Shown: positions 47,455 through 58,895, counted from the stretch's first letter. The stretch is 64,000 nt of DNA from Gymnothorax reevesii (GCA_029721435.1 CM056578.1:18610411-18674410); one strand, 5' to 3'. The notes: generated by a model from the letters alone, not told the origin. Translations and numbers: made by a program.

Positions 47455-48389
47455 GAAGTTACTTCTCCATATGCATATTTACAGGTTTTTCATTTGTTCC
47501 TCCTATGAGTTGTTAATTTGTTCCTGCAAAAAAACAACTTGTTTAGAAGTACCTGCATGCTGCATGGTTCGCTTGTTTGTAATTGAATGAGTTGTTCATG
47601 TGTAACAGTAGAAGTTGTTCACAAATAACTGCAAGTGTAACTAGCTTACTTTTTATTCATTTCTAATAGCATTACCTGTTCTTGTGAGCGTACTTCAGCA
47701 GCTCATCTGCATCGGTAAGAGTTGGTCATGTGTACTTGTAAATTAAGCTAGTATACTCCAGTTATTAATTTTGTCCACTTGAATTCCTCATTTGTAACTG
47801 TATAGAGTGGTTCAAGTATGCCAACATCAGTAGCTTTGTGCACCCACCTAAGTTACTCAAGTGTTCTAGTCAAATTGTAGATGTACATCTGTACGAGTTC
47901 TTCAAGCAGATTGTGTACTTGTCACGATATTCATCTGAACCCGCATGACTTTTTCATCTGTACCAGAATAAGTAGCTTGTGCACTTGTTTAAGTCATTCA
48001 TTCATGCTCAAAGGGGTTTCATTTGTCTGCACGAAAGTAGCTTGAGTACTTGTTTGAGCTGTTCAATAATACTGATATAAGTTGTTCATGTGATCGTGAA
48101 GTTGAGTTATTAATCTGTACCTCTTTGAGTTATTCATGTGTTCCTTGTAGAATTCTTCATGTATTGTAAAATGGGGTAATAAGAGACACTTTTGAGATAT
48201 TTTTTTTCATTCCTCCCAAAGCATAACAGCTTTGCAGGCCTGGTATGTGTCACATTGTGAATAAGTGCCCAGGCTTTATATTCCTACAGGTATATTGAGC
48301 ATGTGGGGTCACATGACTTTATTTCTATAAGGGACACCACCCATCTGAGTTGATGGCTTTATTACACGCACAATAAGGGTTATGAAGGA

Positions 48390-48545
48390 TGCAGAATGGC
48401 CCACTCTTCTCCTGGCATGTTGTCTTTGAAGGATTGATGGTAGTCCCACGCCTGTCGAAATATCCTTTCACAATCAGACGTAAGTCAATGTAATCTATTG
48501 GATGACCCTGTTCACCTCAGGTAACAATGTGTTTCAACAACATCG
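48390..48545 (-). pseudogene. Pogo-like transposase, second helix-turn-helix fragment
   Basis: On the minus strand from about 48545 the frame reads TSGEQGHPIDYIDLRLIVKG YFDRRG (in two parts). After a one- or two-base shift it continues SFKDNMPGEEWA. The order (DLR-type helix, YLDRRG, then F-K-D-N-M-P-G-x-E-W-A) is that of a CENP-B-like helix-turn-helix in pogo-type transposases. The catalytic domain is not visible beyond this, because the remaining 220 bp to the element end are too short to encode it. Confidence 0.6.
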
Positions 48546-48559
48546 CTTCAGGTTTGGTG

Positions 48560-49090
48560 CCTAGGCCTCTGGTCTTCCAGGATTCCCAACATTAAGGTCT
48601 TACTTATGTCTCGTTATTGTTGGTCAATTAATAGAGAACCAAGAAAGTAATCCCAGTGCAGAAGCAGCCTCCGATGTTCATAGCAAAAGCAGGAAAAGAT
48701 TATTACACAGCCGGTCGTGGGAAAAACAGCATGATACAGAGTTCAGAATTCATTAATTTCGTAAGAAACTTTATACAGGCAAAAGTACAGATTTGCATAT
48801 GACCTCTGTCATGTTATGAGAAGTTGTTGCTGATTGGTCCATGGGTTTACACATTGATAAAACGGATACTCAACAATTGGGCCTCACCTGAATCTCTCAA
48901 CTTAATGAGTTCAACAGACTCGCAACCCCCAGAAGTGAGCTCCATATGTGGGCATACGGAATCTCCAACTACAAGGCGCTTGTGCGTATTGTGTCCTGTC
49001 AGAGCTGAAGACAAACGGAGATCCCAGCTGGAATTAGCAAATAGTTGAAGTCCTGTCGGACCCAACGGCCTCTCTTTATCTCCTAATATA
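48560..49090 (-). other. Possible LTR-like insertion within the transposon
   Basis: The distance between the two transposase pieces, after removing the LINE, is longer than expected. In reverse complement the segment has TGCCTGTATAAAGTTTC (TATA-type box) and TGTAATAATC, followed by CTTTTCCTGCTTTTG. That could be an LTR, but neither end is certain. Confidence 0.2.
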
Positions 49091-49104
49091 CATTCAACTC
49101 CTAC

Positions 49105-50455
49105 TGATTTTTTTATTTTATTTTTTTATTTAACCTTTATTTTACCAGGAAAATGGTCCCATTGAGATTTACATCTCTTTTGCAAGGGAGTCCTGGCCAA
49201 AAATGGCTTCAACAGTGTAAAAAACAAGAATTACAAGTGTATCATTCAGACAAACAAGATACAGACCATTTAAGATGAAAAACAAGTGCATACAGTGTCC
49301 AATGTGTCCGCAATAAGAAATTTAAACCTTTCCAAAGAAACCAGAGTTTTAAGCTGGATTTTCTCTTGTAGCTTCTTCCAAGCTGAAGGAGCAGCACAGC
49401 TTAAAGTCTTTTCACCAAAAGCAGTACGCGTTTTAAACATTAAATAAAATAAGTTCACGTGATCTCAGTGCATAAGCATTTGTGGTGGTCCGCTCAAGCA
49501 TGGAATATAAATAGGATGGAAGGTGACCCCCTACAGCTTTATAGATCATTGTCCACCAATGAAATTGTCGGCGGGCTAGCAAGGAGGGCAGTCCAGCTTT
49601 CTGGTATAGGGTACAGTGATGTGTCTGATAATTAGAGTCCGTCATGAACCTTAGAGCTGCATGGTAAACACTGTCCAACATGTGCAAGCAGGACTTACTT
49701 GCATGCATATAAATTATATCTCCATAATCAATAACAGAAAGAAATGTAGCCATTACAAGCTGTTTTCTGGCATGCAATGAAAAACACGCTTTGTTTCTAA
49801 AAAAGAAACCCAATTTAATTTTCAGTTTTTGAACAAGCTTTTCAACATGACCTACAAAAGACAATGTACCATCCAAATAAAATCCCAAGTACTTATAAGT
49901 GCTTACCTGCTCTATTGGCTTATTTTGCTGAGTAACAATGTTTTGCTTCAATACCTGCGTTTTGACTCTATTAAAAACCATTAGCTTGGTCTTGTCGGCA
50001 TTCAGAACTAGTTTTAAGTTGCTCAAATCATCCTGAATGATATTAAAAGCAGTTTGAAGCTCATCTACGACTTGATCTATGGAGGCTGCACATGTATATA
50101 AAACAGTATCGTCAGCATAGAAATGAAGGTGTATATTTGACACTCTCTTTCCCAATTCATTAACATAAATAGAAAAAATAATAGGGCAGAGAATAGAACC
50201 CTGAGGAACTCCATTGCATGTGGCCATAAAATCAGATCTGTAATTATCCATTTTGACACATTGGCTTCTGTCTGACAGATAATTTTCGAACCAACTGACT
50301 AGGTGTGATGATAGACCAATATTGATCAGTCTGTCTTTCAGTACCGCATTGTCCATCGTATCAAAAGCCTTGGACAAGTCTAAAAATAAAGCTTAGCAGT
50401 GCTGTTTCTTATCCAAGGCTTGAATTATATCATTTATCTGCCTCACATCATATTG
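49105..50455 (-). mobile_element. 5'-truncated LINE inserted in the pogo-like element
   Basis: The 3' end on the minus strand reads GGACTCCCTTGCAAAAGAGA, ATCTCAATGGGACC, then TAAAATAAAGGTTAAATAAA and a TAAA tail (49105-49200). This is a known 3' end of a fish non-LTR retrotransposon. Upstream is a long reverse-transcriptase frame to about 50455, where the element is 5' truncated. Confidence 0.75.
49273..50455 (-). pseudogene. LINE reverse transcriptase (ORF2 C-terminal part)
   Basis: This encodes the C-terminal two thirds of a non-LTR retrotransposon reverse transcriptase. The intact stretch 49433-50377 (314 codons) has LSKAFDT-type start, NGVPQGSIL (residues 55-63), FYADDTVLYT with the catalytic YADD at residues 87-90, and LNADKTKLM (about 124-132). 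Extending upstream, the frame reads INDIIQALDKKQHC, then one TAA at 50393-50395, then ALFLDLSKAFDT. Downstream a frameshift near 49435-49458 leads to RTAFGEKTLSCAAPSAWKKL, the usual C terminus. One stop and one frameshift inactivate it. The catalytic residues seen are intact, so it is a comparatively young copy. The clade (L2/Jockey-like) is not proved. Confidence 0.8.
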
Positions 50456-50489
50456 CCAATACCTAAAAATCCTGTCTCCCAACAGTATC

Positions 50490-50632
50490 ACTGCCCTGGT
50501 ATGGTAAACCTCTCCTCTGCTTTGCTTTAGGACATCCCTCGAACTACCACTTCCACAGCCTTCAAAACATTCTTTTTTTCGAGTTTTTTTTCGAGTCTTC
50601 CTGCCTGACCTTTGTTTATATGTTCATGGCAT
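50490..50632 (-). pseudogene. Pogo-like transposase, N-terminal fragment
   Basis: The ATG at 50632 is followed by MP*TYKQRSGRKTRKK, the typical M-P-R-T-Y-K start of pogo/CENP-B-type transposases. The second arginine codon has become TGA (a CpG-type C to T change). After a tandem AAACTCGAAA-type duplication and a frameshift the frame continues LKAVEVVVRGMS, then KAEERFTIP, the first helix-turn-helix. It stops at the LINE boundary near 50455. It is a dead remnant of the host element's transposase. Confidence 0.6.
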
Positions 50633-51290
50633 AGTGTCCCTTTTTACACCAGATTTCAGTCAAATTTTACCGGAAAATACAAAATAAAAGAAATTTGAAC
50701 AATGAATTATAATTTTATAACACCATTCAAAGTACACACACCTCTCTTGCCAAGGAAACTCTTATTTAGTTTGTGAACATTTTGGCTTAGCATGAAATGA
50801 TAAAGTTTTGCAAGTCAAAAGTTTTCGAAAATTTCATATAGAGCTGTTTATTGCTGTCAATCATAAAGGAACAATAGAATCATATTCAACTCACCTTGCA
50901 ATTCTGAAGTCCCAACCAAAGTATCACAAAAATAATGTATCATCCCTGGGAGTGCGAAACAAAACTTGAATTTGCTTTTGAAAAATTTCTGAGAAAATTG
51001 TCCCTTGTTACCCGGCTGTCCCTCATTACCCCATTTTACGATACACTAGAATGAGTTGGTCATTTGCAGCTGTAGGGGTTGTTTGTGTTTGCGAGCACAA
51101 GTTGTTTTCCACGCCAATCCAACATGTTCAAGTGTTCTTGGCATGTTCTCCACGTTTACCCGTATGATTGGTCCGTGTGTACCACTGTTAGCAGTGCGTG
51201 TACTTGCTTGAGTGATTTATTTGTGCCAGTATGCGTAATGTGTGCACCCGTATGAGTTTCCCCAGTGACCCTGTTCGAGTTTTGCCCCTA

Positions 51291-53186
51291 AATGGGCAGT
51301 TAAGGCGTGAAAGCCCCTTAAGGAGCTGAAGGAGGCCAGCTGTGAGGCAGGGAGAACACCGCAGAGAGGGGGGTCCAGATCCACTCAGGTGGACAAAGTG
51401 ACAGTCGGATTCCCCCAGCCGAATCTTCAACGCCGTCCCGGGAGACGAGGAGCCTGTCAGGCCGTCAGTCAGGTTTGTCAGCAGCTCTGGGATTGCGACG
51501 GACAGAGTGGGGGAGGGATCCTCAGGGAGGCTCCGCTCCCATTGAAATCCACTGAAATATTCACACCAGCACAGGACCCAGTGTCCAGCGCCTTCAACCC
51601 CCCCGCGACTATACTTCTTATTCTCCCCATTCGTTTCCCTCCTCGTCCTCATCCCGGCTTCCAAAAGATGGAGGGAGACTCATTCTCTCTTTCATTCTCG
51701 CAGCTCTCATCTTTCATTTCTGGATCAGAGAGCCTCCATGTTTCATTTCTTCGTCTTACTTTTCAGTCTGACATTTTCTACAAAGCATTTTAACATAATG
51801 AACATATTGTGGATTAATGGAGTGGGAGCCAGATGAGATGGAGGGCTGTTTCCATGGTGAACTGTAGCCACGTCTCCCCCTGTGATTCAGTTAGAGTCTG
51901 TCTTCAGAAGGCTGGAAACATGGCGCCTAAATTTTGAGGGTACTTGAGATACCATACGACTCATATTTTACTTCAGCAAAATGAACCAAATACAAAGGTT
52001 TACTGACCAATAAATACTTGAAAAATCATGAAAGGGATGGAGTACAGATAGAGCTTCAGAACTATTAAAGCCTGGATTCCAGGAATTTTGCAAGTCTTGT
52101 CCTTAGATACAAACGAGTTCCTGATTTTGTGTCCTCACATGATAGGATCAGAACTACCAGTGCCACTTATTGGCCAGACTGACTTCACACAGGACTCCAA
52201 AGTAACAGGAGGGTGTAAATCTGGGACTTGTTGTAGCAGGTGGTCCCTCATAAGCTGAGGGCAAAATATACTCCTTGCAAGAAATGAATACCAGACGGGG
52301 CGCAGGAAAAACTGCCAAATACTAATCCCCCCCACACACACACACCACCGACATCAGCCAACGCATTCAACGCACTGCTTTCATATGTCAAAATTCATAA
52401 TGCCTTTCTCAGAAGGTGCCATATATCCTTCTTCATTTTTATTTTTTGGTGCATTTCAACCATTGTGCTGTTTACTTGTAAGCAGCTGTGGAACTGCCAA
52501 CCAGCTTGAAATATGCGCACGCTATTATTTAAATTTCAAAACAATAAGGATATAAAATGCATGGGGGAAAAAAATCTAGAAAAGTAATATCTTTATCTCA
52601 ATTCAATATATTATGCAACAAAAACAAACTATTTCAATTGTGCTTGCTATGATTCTCTGCAAGATCACGCTTAACAATGAAAATGAAATTGATATTTTTC
52701 TTATAAATATGTGGTTAATACAAATTCACGACTCATTATGAAGGCATGGGGGCATTATTTATTTTTATCTGTGAAAAATGTAAGCTAAACAATGTTTCTC
52801 ACAGAAAATGACTGGTATTCACAGTTCTGACGCATTCAATTATACTTAATCCTTATCAAATAATATTCAAAGAAACCATACATTCAAGTAAACATTAAGC
52901 ATTTGATTAAAAATAAAAAACCAAAATGCTAACCAATAACCACATCTGAACTAAGCTGGATATAGTCAGAGGAGTCATTCTTCAGTTACTAAAATGTTTT
53001 AATGGTTCAATATGACAGAGGCATAACACAGTGGTTAAAGGGATAAGTCTTCATAGTTAAGACAGACTCAAGACAGCAAGGGCATCTGATACTCTGTCCA
53101 TGTGTATAAATCATTAATCCCTTTATGTACATTGACTGATCATTATTAGAGACAAAATTCAACAAAAGCAAATGGGATAAAAATTA
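51291..53186. other. Unique sequence, no gene seen
   Basis: No recognisable gene. The 158- and 134-codon ORFs at 51188-51793 overlap on opposite strands and resemble no family. A short CA tract occurs at 52326-52345. Confidence 0.4.
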
Positions 53187-53324
53187 CAAAACCCAAAACC
53201 AGTGAAGTTGGCACGTTGTGTAAATCGTACATAAAAACAGAATACAATGATTTGCAAATCCTTTTCAACCTATATTCAATTGAATACACTGCAAAGACAA
53301 GTTACTTAATGTTCGAACAGGTTA

Positions 53325-53785
53325 ACTTTGGAACTCTTCTTGCTGGAGCTGACCGTTCCCTGGGAGGAGAGGATGGAGAAGGCCCAGGAAAGAAAGAGGG
53401 AGAAGTACCAGGAGCTGGTGGAGGATTGTCGGAGGAACGGGTGGAAGACCAGGTGCATGCCAGTGGAGGTAGGCTGCCGGGGGTTTGCCAGCTACTCCCG
53501 GAGCAAAGCCTACGGCGCACTAGGCATAACAGGCGAGAACCGCAGGAGGGCCATAGGGAGAAATGTGGAGGCAGCGGAGAAAGCCTCCAGGTGGCTCTGG
53601 TTGAAGAGGGGAGAGCAGTGGTTGTAGTGGGTGTAGCATGCCACTTGGACACAGGCAGATATTTGATCATCTCGGTCGGGTCGCCTAGAGGAGGGTGTCT
53701 GTTGCAAGACCCGAAACACCCAGTGAATCTAGGATACAACACTGATGATGTGTCCAAGTCTGTGCATCAGCAGGTGTATTGCTAA
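53325..53785 (+). mobile_element. Retroelement ORF fragment inserted into the Tc1 element
   Basis: From 53328 the frame reads LLELTVPWEERMEKAQERKR, then EKYQELVEDCRRNGWK and MPVEVGCRGFASYS, then NVEAAEKASRWLWLKRGEQW. I know this ORF end from fish retroelement-type sequences. It precedes a stop in the frame, and another frame continues GVACHLDTGRYL, then CLLQDPKHPVNLG. The Tc1 text before (ATGTTCGAACAGGTTAAC) and after (TTTGATGCCTGCAACATG) is otherwise continuous. The element type (a LINE C terminus is likely) is not certain. Confidence 0.55.
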
Positions 53786-54004
53786 CTGAACTATGGAAAT
53801 ATTAGCTCATTTGGAATTTGATGCCTGCAACATGTTTCAAAAAAGCTGGCACAAGTGGCAAAAAAGACTGAGAAAGTTGAGGAATGCTCATCAAACACTT
53901 ATTTGGAACATCCCACAGGTGAACAGGCTAATTGGGAACAGGTGGGTGCCATGATTGGGTATAAAAGCAGCTTCCCTGGAATGCTCAGTCATTCACAAAC
54001 AAGG

Positions 54005-55000
54005 ATGGGGCGAGGGTCACCACTTAGTGAACAAATGCGTGAACTGATTGTCGAACAGTTTAAAAACAACATTCCTCAACAAGCTATTGCAAGATATTTA
54101 GGGATTTCATCATCTACGGTCTGCAATATCGTCAAAAGGTTCAGAGAATCTTAAGAAATCACTGCACCTAAGCAACAAGGCCGAAAACCAACATTGAATG
54201 CCCGTGACCTTCGATCTCTCAGGCGGTACTGCATCAAAAACCAACATCAGTGTGTAAAGGACATCACTAAATGGGCTCAAGAACACTTCAGAAAACCACC
54301 GTCAGTAACTACAGTTCGTCGCTACATCTGCAAGTGCAAGTTAAATCTCTACAATGCAAAGCGAAAGCCATTTATCAACAGCACCCAGAAATGCCCCCGG
54401 CTTCGCTGGGCCCAAGCTCATCTAAGATGGACTGATGCAAAGTGGAAGTGTTCTGTGGTCTGACGAGTCCACATTTCAAATTGTTTTTGGAAACTGAGGA
54501 CGTCGTGTCCTCCGGACCAAAGAGGAAAAGAACCATCCGGACCGTTATAGGTGCAAAGTACAAAAGCCAGCATCTGTGATGGTATGGGGGTGTATTAGTG
54601 CCCAAGGCATGGGCAACTAACACATATTAATGCTGAAAGGTACATACAGGTTTTGGAGCAACATATGTTGCCATCCAAGCATGGACGCCCCAGCTTATTT
54701 CAGCAAGACAATGCCATGCCACATTCTGCACGTGTTACAACAGCATGGCTCCGTAGTAAAAGAGTGCGGGTACTAGACTGGCCTGCCTGTAGTCCAGACC
54801 TGTCTTCCATTGAAAATGTGTGGCGCATTATGAAGCGTAAAATACGACAACAGAGACCCCGGACTGTTGAACAACTTTGGCTGTACATCAAGCAAGAATG
54901 GGAAAGAGTTCCACCTGAAAAGCTTCAAAAATTGGTCTCCTCAGTTCCCAAACGTTTACTGAGTGTTGTTAAAAGGAAAGGCGATGTAACACAGTGGTAA
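54005..55000 (+). pseudogene. Tc1-like transposase, inactivated
   Basis: The likely start is the ATG at 54005 (MGRGSPLSEQMRELIVEQF). The DNA-binding part has EQFKNNIPQQAIARYLG and SSSTVCNIVKRFRES. An in-frame TAA at 54152-54154 follows. The same frame then continues LNARDLRSLRRYCIKNQ and KPPSVTTVRRYICKCKLN. A frameshift near 54450 leads to WSDESTFQI (first catalytic Asp, 54456). There are two further in-frame stops in that segment (near 54496 and 54618). A second shift near 54640 leads to FQQDNAMPHSARVTTAWL (second Asp, about 54701) and CSPDLSSIENVWR (catalytic Glu, about 54812). All three catalytic residues are visible, but the reading frame is broken in three places, so it cannot make a transposase. 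Confidence 0.8.
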
Positions 55001-55224
55001 AAAGGCCCCTGTGCCAACTTTTTTGCAATGTGTTGCTGCCTTTAAATTCTAAGTTAATGATTATTTGCAAAAATAAATAAAGTTTCTCAGTTTGAACATT
55101 AATCATCATCGTCTTTGCAGTGTTTTCAATTGAATATAAGTTGAATAGGATTTGTAAATCATTGTATTCTGTTTTTATTTACGATTTACATAACGGGCCA
55201 ACTTCACTGGTTTTGGGTTTTGTA

Positions 55225-55450
55225 GAGTAATTTCACAATAAAACCATAACATAATATAATTACATAATTAATCACTATAAACATAATATTATATAATATG
55301 CAGCCTCTTTGGACCAATATAAAGACGCAATAGAGAAAGTGATGAAGTCAGAAAAATAAATATGTTTAATCCTGATAGGCATTAGAGTGCCGGAGTGGTG
55401 TGGCCTTCATTGAAAATTCACGGTCAAAAAAGGAATTTTCGCATTGTATA
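55225..55450. other. Unique sequence between elements
   Basis: No gene or repeat recognised. Confidence 0.4.
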
Positions 55451-55455
55451 TTAGT

Positions 55456-55760
55456 GCACTGTAAACCCAGATCATGAGGCAAACTCTAATTTTTTGTGGA
55501 AATCTATTACCTCAAAAAAATTCTGTAAGCCGGCCTAATTGCACTATGTGGACAGTACTTTAAGAACATGAGGTAAAAGTAATTCTTATCACACTGTAAA
55601 CCTGACAAGTGTGGCGAACTCAGATGTTTTATGGAAACTGATTACCTCAAAAAAAGGAGTATGCAAACTTAATGATCTTGTGTTCACAGCACTTAAAAAC
55701 ATGTAAAAAAAAGTTTCCAAAAAACATTTGAGTTCACCGCACTATCAGGGTTTACAGTGC
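55456..55760. mobile_element. MITE with a duplicated left end
   Basis: The left end GCACTGTAAACCC is followed by text reading CTC..TTTTTTGTGGAAA and ATTACCTC. It occurs twice in the same orientation, at about 55456 and 55592. One inverted right end (GGGTTTACAGTGC) closes at 55760, preceded by GTTTCCAAAAAACATTTGAG. The ends are of the GCACTGTAAACC type common in fish. TTA precedes the first copy at 55451. Confidence 0.6.
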
Positions 55761-58054
55761 GAGGCTGTGACCATCTGAAGTGCTTCACGATTTGGCAACA
55801 TGGTACATGAGTCTTAACCTCCTTCAGGGTGAGTTACTGTACTGCAGATTTTCAATTCAAACCCGATTCGGGATAATTTGCTCAACAAAATCACGCCAGT
55901 AAGGGTGAAATTTTTGCTCCTATGGGTCGAAATTCAGAGTTAATGAGAATAAAAAACCTATTTGAGTCTATGCTTGGGGGGCAGATTGTGAAACAGTGAT
56001 GGTATCCTCAAGGTTTCTTGTCCAAGGAATTGATTGGCTGATGTCATAGTGATGCTATGGCCTGTTTGTTTAAAGCAGATATTTACTGGTCAAGAGGAGC
56101 CGGAATTGGCTCCAACACTTCTACTCGACATGTCACACTATCCAAAATGCTTACATGTATTCAAAATGGAGACGTGAAGGAATTCCCTGGCATCAAAAAT
56201 CCCAATTTGTTCAAGTCTCTACCACTTATTACTTTAAAGATCTCTAAGGCAGAGGGATTTATGATGATGAAAGTGACAGTTTGAGTTGGATCTGTTCATT
56301 GCATGTTTTAATAGCCTTAAAAAAGTCTCTCTCGATCATTCTAGAACCTCAGTTTTGAGTTTACAAGGTGCAGCTTGTGAAGCTAGCTCGGGCAAACAGC
56401 AGGAGTTATAACCTTATTCTCATAGACACTACCAAATGTGCAGGCTACTGAAGTGACTCTCCTGCTACAAATGCCTGCTGCTGCATCACTCTTTCCTGCT
56501 GCTAGTAAACATCACATCTCCACCCCAACATCCACCAGTGAGGTTAGTACATTCCCATTGGTGGGGGGAGGAGGGGAACCTGGGGGGTGAGAGCATATCG
56601 GGACACTACTCTTCTCCTCAAGCTCAGGGGGCTAAAGGATGTGTCAAAGTCAGAGCCTAGATGCCAAACTATCTGTTTATCAATTTCTTAATACGGCAAT
56701 TTGCGATTTACAAAGGATTTGGCTAAATGAAAGTGAGTTTGCTCAAGTGAAGATTACATTTGTATTCTACTACCCTGTTTGTTCAGCAACAGTGTATTCC
56801 ACTTTATCCACAGATATTATGTTCAAATAATAAAATTAAGTAATAATAATAATCATTATAACAATACTAAAATAATGATGCAAATAAGGCAACAGTGGAG
56901 ACTGGTTTTTTGACTCACTACATCCAATTAGGATAATAATCCACAGCCCAAACCCTTTATTACACTTAGTACAATGGCTGGTCATAGAACAGTAATACTC
57001 TTAACAATGAATGTAATTTTACTTGTATTAAAACAGCTAGAAATGAAATAATATGCCCAGCATATTAAAGCCAACCTAAGTAATAATTTCAGAATGTACA
57101 CAGTTCGATTGGGCAGTTTGACAAGGGTAGCTGTGAATATTTGGCTCTTACATGCAAATATATGTACGGAAGAAAAACGACCTGACACCATCTGATAAAG
57201 TTTGTAAAATAAGACCAGTCTAATGCAGTATCAAAGTGTTTTATTCCTGACATATTCATAAACATGATATAGTTCCACCAAACACCCCGTCTAGCATCTA
57301 ATGTAACAAAATCATCCTGAGTGGCGTTGCCAGTTTTAGTTTTTTAAGGCTAACTGTAACTTATTCAATGCATTTTACTGAATAAAAGTGGAATAAGGAT
57401 GTAACTGGCAGTTACTGCCGTTTGGGGATTTCCTAACACTGTTTAAACAAATAAGGAGTACACGAGTTCAGATAGCAAGATGGATCAGTCTCTCAGGGAT
57501 ACCGCCCACATTTGTGTTCCCTAAGTGCCCAATTTGTTGTTAGAAGGAAGTCAGCAGTTCACTTATTAATTTATTTATCTCTCCAGCATTTTCCAATATG
57601 GAGCATGTCGAGGGTGTCGGCTTGTATTTTGGACGTGTAACTTCATTTTTTTTTTTTGGCATTGATGAGAGATGCATTACGTTTCATATCTGCCATTGAG
57701 AATGTCCTGCCATATAGTGGGGATAGGTGATTGCCTGCTCAATAAATGCTGTACACAGTCAGCACCATAATTCCTGCTGCTTATTAGCCGTTTTGCCATC
57801 GTGCATTTTTCTGTCAGGACCAATCAGAAATTGGGAAGAATTACCTGAATTGAATATGTAGGACAAAGCATCAGAAGTTATTACTTTTTACTAGGAGCAG
57901 ACGAGGCTAAGATTTTATAACTGTACTGACTTAAAAACACAATTATGCAGTGGTTGCGGTTGTTGAGTCATATCTTTTTTCTGCCTATATTAAGACATCA
58001 TTTAAACGTACCCCAGTTTTGAGAGCTAGAGAAAAAAGTCAAATGCAGCATTAT
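55761..58054. other. Unique non-coding sequence
   Basis: No gene seen. A T-run occurs at 57648-57660. The part 57540-57830 is repeat-free and looks evenly composed, a possible conserved element. Confidence 0.35.
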
Positions 58055-58330
58055 TATTCTGCCTCCGCCATGCACGATAGGCAGGTGGCATACTGTTTTC
58101 CGTTCGTCTGCCTGTCTGTGCGTCTGTCACAGATATCTAGTCCAGACTATAATCTACTGATGGAGAGGAGGGATTTTCACCAATTTATACAGGGTAACTC
58201 CCCACAAAGGGCAGCTGAACTGGTCAGGTTTTGGAAGCCATCCAGTCACAGGTCACATAAGTTCAGTGGTACATGGGGGCTGAAGATGTACTTTTAGAGG
58301 TATAGAGCTATGACAGGGGGAAGCAAAGCT
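58055..58330 (+). repeat. Interspersed repeat copy (CCTCCGCC / CGTCTGCCTGTCTGTG)
   Basis: CCTCCGCCATGCACGATAGG and TTCGTCTGCCTGTCTGTGCG resemble the start at 3255 (CCTCTGCCAAGG, GTCTGACTGTCTGTTTG). The rest is a longer copy with text about GAGGAGGGATTTTCACC. Superfamily unknown. Confidence 0.4.
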
Positions 58331-58895
58331 ATCACTCCTTCGCGTTGAGTTCCACCGTGTCAATTCAACCACCTGCCAGAATATCCCAGTAGATTACGCC
58401 AGTGTTGGGTAAACAGGATTAATTTATTTTGTTGCAGGGATGCAATGTTGCCCTTACTGCAATAGACTTAAGTATCTCCGCAGATTACCTTTTCCCTCTG
58501 ATGACCAGTAGCGTAGGAGTTCATCTCTGTGTACGCATATCATTCACAAAGGCCTGTATACAAAGTACTTACTGCACTTCAATATGACAGAATACAAAGA
58601 GTGGAGGGTAGGTGTGAGGCCAAGGAAAGTGCAATAGCGGAACCCACATTGTGAAAGAATACTAACTTCAAATGCTTCATACTTGTTGGAGCACAGCAGA
58701 GGAGAGCGCAATAGTGTGGATATTGTTAGTTGCATGAGGCTCATTTATGTAATGGGCATCTGCCCTCATCTCACATAATGCAAAAGACTTAAATGCAACT
58801 AATTACGCCGTCATCAACTGGTCTCAGTAATAATTATTTACACAAATAGGATGACTGCCTCACAAAACAGAGGCCAAGAGGAAGAGCACTCAGAT
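58331..58895. other. Unique sequence, no gene seen
   Basis: No recognisable product or repeat. Confidence 0.4.

Larger units (their letters stand above)
48164..51041 (-). mobile_element. Pogo-like DNA transposon inside the minisatellite
   Basis: The left end TTGTAAAATGGGGTAATAAG and the inverted right end TCGTAAAATGGGGTAATGAG are about 26-bp inverted repeats with three or so mismatches, flanked by TA (48162-48163 and 51042-51043). A TA target is expected of pogo/Tigger-type transposons. Two transposase pieces support that: an N-terminal start (50490-50632) and a helix-turn-helix part (48390-48545). Between them lie a LINE (49105-50455) and a further 540 bp or so that may be another insertion. 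Confidence 0.7.
47455..51290. repeat. Degenerate minisatellite, GAGTTGTTCATGTGTAC motif, split
   Basis: From 47455 to 48163 and again from 51044 to 51290, variants of GAGTTGTTCATGTGTAC with TTGTAAGAGT or CTGTA-type spacers repeat. Examples are ATGAGTTGTTCATGTGTAAC (47587), AGAGTTGGTCATGTGTACTT (47718), TAAGTTGTTCATGTGATC (48075) and GTACTTGCTTGAGTGATTTA (51197). Units vary from about 22 to 40 bp. A transposon (48164-51041) splits the array. Confidence 0.7.
53187..55222 (+). mobile_element. Tc1-like element with long inverted ends
   Basis: The ends CAAAACCCAAAACCAGTGAA and its inverse sit between TA dinucleotides (53185-53186, 55223-55224). The inverted similarity runs about 110 bp (AGTTGGCMCGTT, ATAAAAACAGAATACAATGA, TATATTCAATTGAA). 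The interior is a Tc1-type transposase in three reading-frame pieces plus a retroelement fragment at 53325-53785. Without the inserted fragment it is about 1.57 kb long, a normal length. Confidence 0.85.

Noticed and set aside
51188..51793. 158-codon minus and 134-codon plus ORFs on opposite strands
   Set aside because: Overlapping on both strands with no family similarity; part of it lies in the minisatellite.
53302..53757. 151-codon minus-strand ORF
   Set aside because: It is antisense to the retroelement fragment, whose plus-strand frame is the recognisable one.
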